DNA from: JANYCG01 sp031397915
GTDB taxonomy: Bacteria; Pseudomonadota; Gammaproteobacteria; Burkholderiales; Burkholderiaceae_C
DNA: 16,618 nt
Direction: 5' to 3'
NCBI GenBank assembly: GCA_031397915.1
Contig: JANNMM010000041.1
Location: 1 to 16,618, forward strand
Positions 7,476-13,706 of the stretch are shown here, piece after piece (position 1 is the stretch's first letter; every line of letters starts with the position of its first letter). Both the position numbers and the translations under genes were made by a program. Under the pieces are notes generated by a model that had not been told where the DNA came from, made no database searches, and saw only the letters and a program-made list of their open reading frames with translations.

Positions 7476-8293
7476 GCGAATTCTTTTTCCTGGGCCAAAA
7501 GAGATGCTGTGCCGGGCTGGCGCCCGCTGGCGCGACGCGACAAGGTGGCCGCGGCATCACGCACCAAGGCCACCAGTGGGCCCAGGGTGTCAGGGTTGAT
7601 TTGGCTGGCCGGTATGGTCACACTGATGGCGGCGGCAATCGCCAGGTGCTCGTCAAACACAGGTGCGGCAATGGTGGATATGCCCGGCTCGAAACCGCCC
7701 TGGCTGACGGCAAATCCCTGCTGCGCGTCGTGGTCCACCAGGCGTTTGAGTGCGGCCAGCGTAGCCGGTGTCTGCGCCGTGAAGACCGAAAGTGGTGTGC
7801 CGGCGTAAATTTCCTTGAGCGCCGACAGCGTTTGACCACCCAGCAGAATCCGGCCCAGCGCGGTGGCATGCGCCGGCAGGCGAGCGCCAACCTGCACGCT
7901 GCTTTGCAAGGAGGAGTTGCCGACCGACTTGGCCACAAACACCGCCTCGGTGCCGTCCCGCACCACCAGGTGCGCCGAGAGACCGGTGGCACGGCTGAGC
8001 GCATCCAGCACCGGTTTGCCGCGTTCGGTGAGATCCATCGACGCGAGAAATTCAAAACCAAGGCGCAACACGGCAATGCCCAATCGGTAACGGCCACTTT
8101 CACTCACACGTTCCACGAAGCCCATCTGCTCGAGGGTCTGCAACAGGCGAAAAACCGACGCACGGGGCACATCCAGGCGACGCGCCAACTCCGCGCCGGT
8201 GAGCTCACGCGTGTCCTTGCGGAACAGGGCCAGCAGTTGCAGGCCGCGCTGCAAACCTGGCACGGTGTAACGCTCTGAGGCAGCGCTGGTCAT
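7472..8293 (-). CDS. IclR-family transcriptional regulator
   Basis: A 273-residue regulator with the usual two parts. An N-terminal winged helix-turn-helix lies at about residues 12-72, with the recognition region LARRLDVPRASVFRLLQTLEQMGFV. A C-terminal effector-binding domain lies at about 85-255, including the family pattern PAHATALGRILL and, later, QGGFEPGISTIAAPVFD. Such proteins repress or activate aromatic-acid operons in response to a small ligand. It is translationally coupled on both sides: its ATG overlaps the hydrolase stop and its TGA overlaps the next start, both as ATGA. Because it is inside the operon it should be co-expressed with the enzymes. The palindrome at 13638-13660 over the operon promoter is its most likely binding site, by inference only. 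Confidence 0.95.
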   Translation of the reverse strand: MTSAASERYTVPGLQRGLQLLALFRKDTRELTGAELARRLDVPRASVFRLLQTLEQMGFVERVSESGRYRLGIAVLRLGFEFLASMDLTERGKPVLDALSRATGLSAHLVVRDGTEAVFVAKSVGNSSLQSSVQVGARLPAHATALGRILLGGQTLSALKEIYAGTPLSVFTAQTPATLAALKRLVDHDAQQGFAVSQGGFEPGISTIAAPVFDEHLAIAAAISVTIPASQINPDTLGPLVALVRDAAATLSRRASGRQPGTASLLAQEKEFA

Positions 8294-9159
8294 GGCGCCA
8301 CCTCCCTCTGCAGGCCAATGAGTTTCGACACCGCATCGGGCGCTTCAAGCGCGCAAACATGCCCGACTTCGCCCAGCAGGGTAAAGGGTGCGTCGATTGA
8401 TTTCGCGACGAACTGGCAACCCGCCAACGGCGTGATGCCGTCGGCGCTGCCGCTGGCCACCTGCACCGGGCGGGAAATCTCGGCCAGATCGGCCAGCAAG
8501 TCACCACCGGCCAACAGGCGCGCTGCCTGGCTGTATCCGGGCGGCCTCACCTGCGCCATCACGCCCTGCACGAACTGGATCTGCGCTGCGCTGGCCTTTG
8601 GCGACAACATCGCGCTGCCACGTTTTTGGGCGATGCCCTGCGGGCCGAGCGTAGCCAGGGCATCCAGGCGATCCTGCAATTTCTTTTGCCGCTCCTCTGC
8701 GCTGGCCCGCCCGTACCCCTGCGCCGGGGCCAACAACACCAGTTGCCGGATCCGCTCGGGCGCCGCGCGGGCGGCACTGGCGGCGATCAGACAGCCCAGC
8801 GAATGCCCCACCAGCGTGATCGGCGGGGCGTTGCGCGCCAGCCCCATCGCGTCGAGCCATTGCCAAAGGCGTGCGGCGTAGTGGGCGGCGCTCGGTGCAT
8901 CGCCCGGCAAGGCGCTGCTGTCACCGTAACCGGGCGCGTCCCAGGCCAGCACATGGCAATCCAGCGATCCGTGCGCCGCCTGCAGTTGCGCCACCCAGCT
9001 TGCAGAACCCGAGCCGATGCCATGCAATAACACCTGCGTCGGCGCCTTGGCGGAGTTACCCGATTGGCGAAACTGCATGCGCCCCTCACCCACGACAGCG
9101 GTTTGCGCGGGAAAGCGCTGCAGCAGGACGGCAAGATCGCTGGTCTGGGCCATCGGCAT
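8290..9159 (-). CDS. Alpha/beta-fold hydrolase
   Basis: A 289-residue soluble hydrolase with an intact catalytic triad: nucleophile S120 in GHSLG, acid D240 in GSADGITPL, and H267 in EVGHVCALE. The oxyanion-hole loop HGIGSGSASW is at about residues 46-55, and a helical lid occupies about 148-215. Length and layout suit carbon-carbon or ester hydrolases of the meta-cleavage type (MhpC/BphD-like), which would fit a ring-cleavage pathway, but esterases and lactonases look alike at this level. The ATG at 9159 directly follows the cupin stop (TAA then ATG); a second in-frame ATG two codons later is an alternative. The 3' end overlaps the IclR start by four bases. Confidence 0.93.
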   Translation of the reverse strand: MPMAQTSDLAVLLQRFPAQTAVVGEGRMQFRQSGNSAKAPTQVLLHGIGSGSASWVAQLQAAHGSLDCHVLAWDAPGYGDSSALPGDAPSAAHYAARLWQWLDAMGLARNAPPITLVGHSLGCLIAASAARAAPERIRQLVLLAPAQGYGRASAEERQKKLQDRLDALATLGPQGIAQKRGSAMLSPKASAAQIQFVQGVMAQVRPPGYSQAARLLAGGDLLADLAEISRPVQVASGSADGITPLAGCQFVAKSIDAPFTLLGEVGHVCALEAPDAVSKLIGLQREVAP

Positions 9160-9777
9160 TTACTGCTTGTGCATCTCGCGCTTGATTTTCGCCAGCGGGC
9201 TGTCGGGCGGGTACACCGGCGTGATCGGCTGTGGCGAGCCCAGCATCACACACATCAAGGCGTCTTCGTCACCGATGTTGATCTCTTCGCGGTACACACC
9301 CGGCGGCACCGAAATGAAATCGCGCTCCTTGAGCACCGACTCCCAGCGCTGGCCATCTTTTTCGCAGATGACTTTCATCGAGCCGCGCAACATGAAGAAA
9401 ACCTCTTCAACGTCGTAATGAATGTGTGACGGGCCCTCGTGGCCGGCCGGGATGACCATCGTTGAAAACGTGAAATGCGAAGCCGGGATGGTGTTGGCGT
9501 CTTTGGCCACACCGGTGCCGCCGGTGCCCATGTAACGCATCTGGGCGCGGCGGTATTTGGGGTCGTAATCGGCCTGGAACTTCAGGGCGTCCCAGTCATA
9601 GCGCCGGGTGGCGAAACGGGCGACGCGGCTGTCCATCCAATCGCCAAAACTGCGGCCTTCGGGTTGCATCATGTTCCGCTGGATCTCGGCCTCGGGTGGG
9701 ATCTGCGCGTTTTGCAGTCCACGCTCGTTGAACTGCGCCTCGTTGGCGGCGGCCACATTCTTGGGGGTTGTGTTCAT
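9160..9777 (-). CDS. Cupin-domain protein with an incomplete second metal motif
   Basis: A 205-residue protein with one cupin barrel at about residues 100-185 behind a roughly 95-residue polar N-terminal extension (QRNMMQPEG, GDWMDSRVAR). Cupin motif 1 is well kept: G112, H118, H120, E124/E125 and G132, ending in EEVFFMLRG. In motif 2 the P-x-G turn is present (P158-G160), but the usual histidine is replaced by R163. A metal, if bound, would therefore rely on H118, H120 and a glutamate. Such proteins may be dioxygenases, isomerases or ligand sensors. It lies between the short-chain dehydrogenase and the hydrolase with tight spacing, so it probably acts in the pathway. Function unknown beyond the fold. 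Confidence 0.88.
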   Translation of the reverse strand: MNTTPKNVAAANEAQFNERGLQNAQIPPEAEIQRNMMQPEGRSFGDWMDSRVARFATRRYDWDALKFQADYDPKYRRAQMRYMGTGGTGVAKDANTIPASHFTFSTMVIPAGHEGPSHIHYDVEEVFFMLRGSMKVICEKDGQRWESVLKERDFISVPPGVYREEINIGDEDALMCVMLGSPQPITPVYPPDSPLAKIKREMHKQ

Positions 9778-9789
9778 GGTTAATTTCTT

Positions 9790-10584
9790 TCAATGCATGA
9801 CAAATCCGCCGTTCACGGGCAGGACCTGTCCGGTCACAAAACCGCTGGCACGGGCCAGCAAAAACAACACGGCCGCGTTCACGTCGGCGGGCATTTGTGC
9901 GCGCTGGATGGCGCGGCCATCGCGGTAATGGTCGTGCCGGGCTTGCGGCACGTACTGGGTGGCTTCGACTTCGGTCAAACCGGGCGCAATGGCGTTGACG
10001 GTGATGTTGTCCGCCCCCAGCTCGCGCGCCAGGCTGCGCGTCATGGCCATGATGGCGCCTTTGCTGGCCACATACGCCAGCAATTTGGGGGCGCCCCACA
10101 AGGCCGTATCGGAGGCGATGTTCACAATGCGGCCACTGCCGCTGACCGCCAAAAAAGGCCGGGCCGCCACAGTGGCAAGCCAGGTGCCGCGCACGTTGAC
10201 CGCCATCACCTGGTCCCAGGTGTCGACGCTGATTTCGTCGAAGTTTTTGCCGCCCGAATTGGTGATGGCCGCGTTGTTGACCAGGCCGTCGAGGCCGCCC
10301 AGGGCTTTCGCAGCGGCGGCCATGCCAGCCTGGATGCTGGCGGCATCGCTCAAGTCCATCGGCACGTAATGGCAAGCCGATCCTGAATGGGTTGCCAATT
10401 CATGGGCGAGGGCTTGCCCGCGCTCGTGCAACACATCGCTGATGCACACCTTCGCGCCCGCCGCCACCAGCGCCCTTGCGAAAGATTTGCCCAAACCGCG
10501 GGCACCGCCAGTGACCAGCACCCTGCGTCCGTGCAGATTGAATTCGTGGGCCGAACCGTCAAATTGACTTTCAGGCACGCTCAA
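9790..10584 (-). CDS. Short-chain dehydrogenase/reductase (classical SDR, likely NAD-dependent)
   Basis: A 264-residue classical SDR with every landmark: TGGARGLG at 25-32, NNAA at 103-106, N130, S158, Y171 and K175 (YVASK), then the PG turn after NAIAPG. D50 at the end of the second strand (CISD) suggests preference for NAD over NADP. In a Rieske pathway such an enzyme can oxidise a cis-dihydrodiol to a catechol, though many other alcohols are possible. The start is TTG at 10584: AGAGAGG lies eight bases before it, and TTGA overlaps the permease stop by four bases. An in-frame GTG two codons later is the only nearby alternative and is too far from the ribosome-binding site. Confidence 0.93.
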   Translation of the reverse strand: MSVPESQFDGSAHEFNLHGRRVLVTGGARGLGKSFARALVAAGAKVCISDVLHERGQALAHELATHSGSACHYVPMDLSDAASIQAGMAAAAKALGGLDGLVNNAAITNSGGKNFDEISVDTWDQVMAVNVRGTWLATVAARPFLAVSGSGRIVNIASDTALWGAPKLLAYVASKGAIMAMTRSLARELGADNITVNAIAPGLTEVEATQYVPQARHDHYRDGRAIQRAQMPADVNAAVLFLLARASGFVTGQVLPVNGGFVMH

Positions 10585-11357
10585 GCTGACCGCCTCTCTG
10601 CGCTGGGCAAATAGTGCAGCACCCGTTTTTCGGCCAACACCACGGCGTAATAGGCGGCAATGCCAATCACGGTGAGGGCGCCGATCACCACAAAGACGCC
10701 TGCCGTGTTGCCCTGACCTTCAAAAAACACCAGCAAATAGCCCAAGCCCATGTTGCCGCCCACGAGTTCACCCACCACCACACCGATCACCGCCAACGTA
10801 CTGGCAATGCGCAGCCCAGAGAAGAGGGCCGGCAGCGTGGTGGGGTATTCGACGTTGCGGAACACCTGCATGCGCGTGGCTGAGAACGAGCGCGCCAGGT
10901 TGATCAAATCAACATCCATGGTGCGCATGGCCGAGAGCACGTTGATCAGCACCGGGAAAAACACGATCAATATCGCGACCAGTATCTTGGGGTACACGGT
11001 GTAGCCCAGCCACATCACGAAGAGGGGCGCAAACGCCACTTTCGGTGCAATCTGCAAGGCCAGCAGGTAGGGCGACAACACCGCCTCAACACGCGGCGAG
11101 ACACCCAGTGCGTAACCGATCACTGCACCCAGCAACGAACCCAGCACAAACCCCACCACCACCTCAAGCGCGGTGATACCCGCATGCCATAACAGGCGCT
11201 CGGCACCCCAGATGCGTAAAAACTCTGACCAGGTTTTGGTTGCGCCGGGCAGCACAAACTCCGGCACCCCCAGCGCGGGTGGCAACCACTGCCAGGCCGC
11301 CAGAAAGGTGGCCAGCACCGCAAGACTCCACAGGGTTGTGCTGGTTTTTTCAGACAT
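10581..11357 (-). CDS. ABC importer permease (SsuC/TauC/ThiX type)
   Basis: A 258-residue inner-membrane permease of the binding-protein-dependent transport family. Hydrophobic segments at about residues 9-28, 60-84, 95-116, 123-143, 184-204 and 220-241 suggest six helices. The cytoplasmic EAA loop that contacts the ATPase is at about 165-185 (VEYPTTLPALFSGLRIA). It forms one importer with the binding protein 44 bases upstream and the ATPase before that. Only one permease gene is present, so it should act as a homodimer, as SsuC does. The substrate is probably the compound degraded by the operon. The ribosome-binding site is weak. Confidence 0.95.
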   Translation of the reverse strand: MSEKTSTTLWSLAVLATFLAAWQWLPPALGVPEFVLPGATKTWSEFLRIWGAERLLWHAGITALEVVVGFVLGSLLGAVIGYALGVSPRVEAVLSPYLLALQIAPKVAFAPLFVMWLGYTVYPKILVAILIVFFPVLINVLSAMRTMDVDLINLARSFSATRMQVFRNVEYPTTLPALFSGLRIASTLAVIGVVVGELVGGNMGLGYLLVFFEGQGNTAGVFVVIGALTVIGIAAYYAVVLAEKRVLHYLPSAERRSA

Positions 11358-11401
11358 GGCGTTCAGGCAATGGGTTGGGCTTCAAAGTGCGAAAGCGTGG
11401 C

Positions 11402-12403
11402 TTATTTCAAACCGGCGAACTGGTTGGTGTAGAGGTCTTTGGCAAGGGCTTCCTTGGGCACGATGCCATTGCTCACGTAAAACTTCTGCAATTCCATCAA
11501 GCGCGCTTCGTCCATCTGGCCCAGGACCTTCTGGTTGGCATATACGTATTTGTTGAACATCTCGAAACAGCGGCGGATGTAGTCTTCCTTGCCTTTGTGT
11601 GCGCTCACATGCGCCACATACGCGACCGACGCTGCTTTCGGGTCTTTCATGATGTCGCGCATGCCCTTCAAGGTGGCGCGCACCAGTTTTTGCACCAGCT
11701 CCGGGTTTTTCTGGATGGTTTCGTCGCTCACCAAAATCGCCTGCGCCATGCTCTTGAAATAAAGGTCGGCGGGCAAGATGTCAACCTGAGCGCCGGCGTC
11801 GATGGCGCTCACTGTCCAGTCGGGTACCGCGGCCATGGCCACCGCTTTTCTGGCGGCGAACTGTTGCCAGATGCCGGCAGGCCCCACGGCCTGGATGTCA
11901 ACATCGGCCTTGGTCAGGCCCGATTTGGACAACATGCCCAAGAGCGCGTAATAGGTGGTGTCGGTGTACGCCAACGTGGTCACGGTTTTGCCCTTGAGCT
12001 CACGCGGCGATTCGATTTTGGCATCCTTGTGGCTCACCAGTTGCATCAGTGAACCTGCGCCCAGAACGGCCACCGCCTTGACCGGAATACCCTGCGCGCG
12101 CGCAATGATGGGCGTGTCGCCAATCGCACCGCCGACCACGGCATTGCCCGCGCCGACCTGCTTGGCCACGTCCACGCCGCCACGGCCCGTCACAAACTTC
12201 ACGTCCAACCCTTCAGCGGCGTAATACCCTTTGGCCTGCGCCAGCATCCACGGGCCAAAGGCCGGCAAGGTGCCAGGCGCGGGCAACAAATAGGTCACCT
12301 CCTTAAGCTGAGCCCAGCCGCTCATTGGCGCTGCCAGCGTTGCCGCAGCAAAAAGCGCCATGCAGGCGCGTCGGGTGGACGAAAGAAGGGTGTGGCGTGG
12401 CAT
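11402..12403 (-). CDS. ABC importer periplasmic binding protein (NMT1/SsuA/TauA-like)
   Basis: A 333-residue secreted binding protein. Residues 1 to about 31 form a signal peptide with RR at 11-12, a hydrophobic Ala/Leu core and a likely cut after GWA. The mature part has the NMT1/SsuA-like fold pattern: YYAAEGLDVKFV near the start, a GDTPIIARAQGIPVKAV segment in lobe 1, and LKGKTVTTLAYTDTTYY at the hinge. The family carries sulfonates, pyrimidine precursors and aromatic acids, so the ligand cannot be read from sequence. A near-consensus AAGGAG site five bases before ATG is the best ribosome-binding site in the operon, suggesting the binding protein is made in excess over the membrane parts, as is usual for ABC importers. 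Confidence 0.94.
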   Translation of the reverse strand: MPRHTLLSSTRRACMALFAAATLAAPMSGWAQLKEVTYLLPAPGTLPAFGPWMLAQAKGYYAAEGLDVKFVTGRGGVDVAKQVGAGNAVVGGAIGDTPIIARAQGIPVKAVAVLGAGSLMQLVSHKDAKIESPRELKGKTVTTLAYTDTTYYALLGMLSKSGLTKADVDIQAVGPAGIWQQFAARKAVAMAAVPDWTVSAIDAGAQVDILPADLYFKSMAQAILVSDETIQKNPELVQKLVRATLKGMRDIMKDPKAASVAYVAHVSAHKGKEDYIRRCFEMFNKYVYANQKVLGQMDEARLMELQKFYVSNGIVPKEALAKDLYTNQFAGLK

Positions 12404-12406
12404 GAG

Positions 12407-12413
12407 GTCTCCT
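12407..12413 (-). promoter_or_regulatory. Strong Shine-Dalgarno of the ABC binding-protein gene
   Basis: On the minus strand AAGGAG is followed by about five bases and then the ATG at 12403. It is clearly stronger than the sites before the permease, aldehyde dehydrogenase or VOC genes, and it fixes the start of the binding-protein gene. Confidence 0.8.
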
Positions 12414-12454
12414 TGGTATAAAAATGAAAAATCCGTGGAAAGGTTTCTCTGGGG

Positions 12455-13240
12455 TCAATGGATTTCAGTCGCGGCATCTAACTTGAGCAGATCCATCAAC
12501 TGCGCGACGTAGTGGTTCACCTCGGGGCGTTTGCGCCGCTGCATCGGGTTGTTGCGGTCCGGCAGGTCGACGGTGATGGTTTCCACAATGGTGCCGGGGC
12601 GCTCACTCATCACGAGGATGCGGTCAGACAGTGCTACCGCTTCGACCAGGTCATGCGTGATGAACAACACGGTTTTTCCCTCTTCAGCCACTGTGCGCGC
12701 GAGGTCGTTTTGCAAAATCATCTTGGTCTGCGCATCCAGCGCTGAAAACGGCTCGTCCATCAACAGCACCAGTGGGTCTACCGCCAGCGTGCGGGCGAGT
12801 GCGGCGCGTTGCCGCATGCCACCGGAAAGCTGGTGCGGGTAATGCGCGCCAAATCCGGTCAAGTGGCATTGCCCGATGAGTTTGGCGGAGACGGTATTGC
12901 GCTGGGCCGCCGGCACACCACGCAATTCCAGGCCAAACTCGATGTTCTGCGCAATCGTGCGCCACGGCATGAGCAGGTCTTTTTGCAGCATGAACGAGAC
13001 CTGCCGGTTGGGCCCGGTGACCACTTGCCCGGCCACCCTGACTTGCCCCGCCGTCGGTTTGGACAGGCCCGAACCCATGTTCAGCAGAGTGCTTTTGCCG
13101 CAACCCGAGGGCCCGATGATCGACACCACCTCGGCGGTTTGAATGGAAAAACTCACATCACGCACGGCCAGCACCTCGCCGGTGGCACCGCGAGCAGCAA
13201 AGCGTTTTTCTACGTTTTCGAACTGAATGGCGGTCGTCAT
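12455..13240 (-). CDS. ABC importer ATPase (SsuB/TauB type)
   Basis: A 261-residue ATPase that powers the importer. Walker A GPSGCGKST is at 43-51, the Q-loop glutamine at Q86, the signature LSGGMRQR at 138-145, Walker B with the catalytic glutamate LVLLMDEP at 157-164, and the switch histidine H196 (ITHD). The MPWRT segment after the Q-loop is typical of the sulfonate/nitrate/taurine group. I start it at ATG 13240, ten bases after the Rieske ferredoxin stop. The frame is open much further upstream, but that extension lies wholly over the ferredoxin gene and has no ABC similarity. The next gene is its binding protein, after a 51-base gap. Confidence 0.95.
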   Translation of the reverse strand: MTTAIQFENVEKRFAARGATGEVLAVRDVSFSIQTAEVVSIIGPSGCGKSTLLNMGSGLSKPTAGQVRVAGQVVTGPNRQVSFMLQKDLLMPWRTIAQNIEFGLELRGVPAAQRNTVSAKLIGQCHLTGFGAHYPHQLSGGMRQRAALARTLAVDPLVLLMDEPFSALDAQTKMILQNDLARTVAEEGKTVLFITHDLVEAVALSDRILVMSERPGTIVETITVDLPDRNNPMQRRKRPEVNHYVAQLMDLLKLDAATEIH

Positions 13241-13250
13241 GGCGAGGCGC

Positions 13251-13568
13251 TCAGGCCGGCAGGATCTGTATGACCACCCGGCCGTTTTCCACCTTGACCG
13301 GGAAACACCGGATGTCGCGCTCGCCAATTTCGTTGAGGCATTTGCCCGAGGCAATCTCAAACTGTGCACCGTGCAGTGGGCACTCGACAACGCCATTTTC
13401 AACAAAACCCTGAGACAACAAGGCCTCGGCGTGCGGGCAAATGTCTTCGATCGCGTGAACCTGGTCACCGACCAGATAAATACCGATCGCCTGCCCATTG
13501 ACCTCCACACCCAAAGGAAAATCCGCGTCAAGTTGATCGCGCGCCGCCACGTCTTGCCATTCGCTCAT
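13251..13568 (-). CDS. Rieske-type [2Fe-2S] ferredoxin, first gene of the operon
   Basis: A 105-residue electron carrier with the cluster ligands C44-x-H46 and C63-x2-H66 (ICPHAEALL and VECPLHGAQFE), matching the small Rieske ferredoxins of three-component ring-hydroxylating dioxygenases. Length is typical. Two adjacent ATG codons occur (13571 and 13568). GGAG is six bases from the second and only three from the first, so 13568 is preferred. It probably passes electrons to the Rieske oxygenase at the far end of the operon, about 12.6 kb away. A NirD-like or regulatory Rieske protein is less likely given the context. No flavoprotein reductase is visible, so that function must come from elsewhere. 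Confidence 0.93.
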   Translation of the reverse strand: MSEWQDVAARDQLDADFPLGVEVNGQAIGIYLVGDQVHAIEDICPHAEALLSQGFVENGVVECPLHGAQFEIASGKCLNEIGERDIRCFPVKVENGRVVIQILPA

Positions 13569-13637
13569 CATGAACTCCAGAAAATGAAACACACGGTCGG
13601 TAGAACGCCGCGCTTTGTTTCACATAAGAAACGTTGA

Positions 13638-13660
13638 TTCACTAATGATCCATTATTGAA
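13638..13660. promoter_or_regulatory. 23-base near-palindrome over the operon's -10 region: candidate operator
   Basis: The arms TTCACTAATG and CATTATTGAA flank a 3-base centre (ATC). Nine of ten positions are complementary; only 13642/13656 fail. The inner 13 bases (TAATG, ATC, CATTA) are perfect. It covers the -10 hexamer at 13652-13657 and the expected transcription start near 13645, where a bound protein would block initiation. The operon's own IclR regulator is the obvious candidate ligand, by inference. Confidence 0.75.
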
Positions 13661-13680
13661 GAAGACCTGAACACTGTCAA
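13652..13680 (-). promoter_or_regulatory. Sigma-70-like promoter of the catabolic operon
   Basis: On the minus strand TTGACA (13680-13675) matches the -35 consensus exactly. A 17-base spacer follows, then AATAAT (13657-13652), five of six matches to the -10 consensus. The start would fall near 13645, leaving a leader of about 76 bases before the ferredoxin ATG at 13568. It is the strongest promoter-like sequence I noticed, and it sits at the right place to drive all fifteen genes. The 13569-13706 gap holds this, the palindrome, and the inverted repeat at 13683-13706. Confidence 0.82.
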
Positions 13681-13682
13681 GT

Positions 13683-13706
13683 CCCTTTAGATCGCAGGGG
13701 AAAGGG
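13683..13706 (-). terminator. Short inverted repeat just after the aminotransferase stop (weak terminator candidate)
   Basis: CCCTTT and AAAGGG form a 6-base stem with a 12-base loop directly after the aminotransferase stop codon. No T-run follows on the minus strand, so intrinsic termination would be weak. It ends only three bases before the -35 element of the operon promoter. Read-through from the aminotransferase gene into the operon is therefore possible. Confidence 0.35.

Noticed and set aside
12415..12441. Weak promoter-like pair TTTCCA / TATACC in the gap before the ABC binding-protein gene
   Set aside because: Only four of six matches in each hexamer and a 15-base spacer. The gap is short and the genes form one importer.
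13241..13531. N-terminal extension of the ABC ATPase frame
   Set aside because: These 97 codons lie over the Rieske ferredoxin gene and look nothing like an ABC protein. The ATG at 13240 gives the normal family length.
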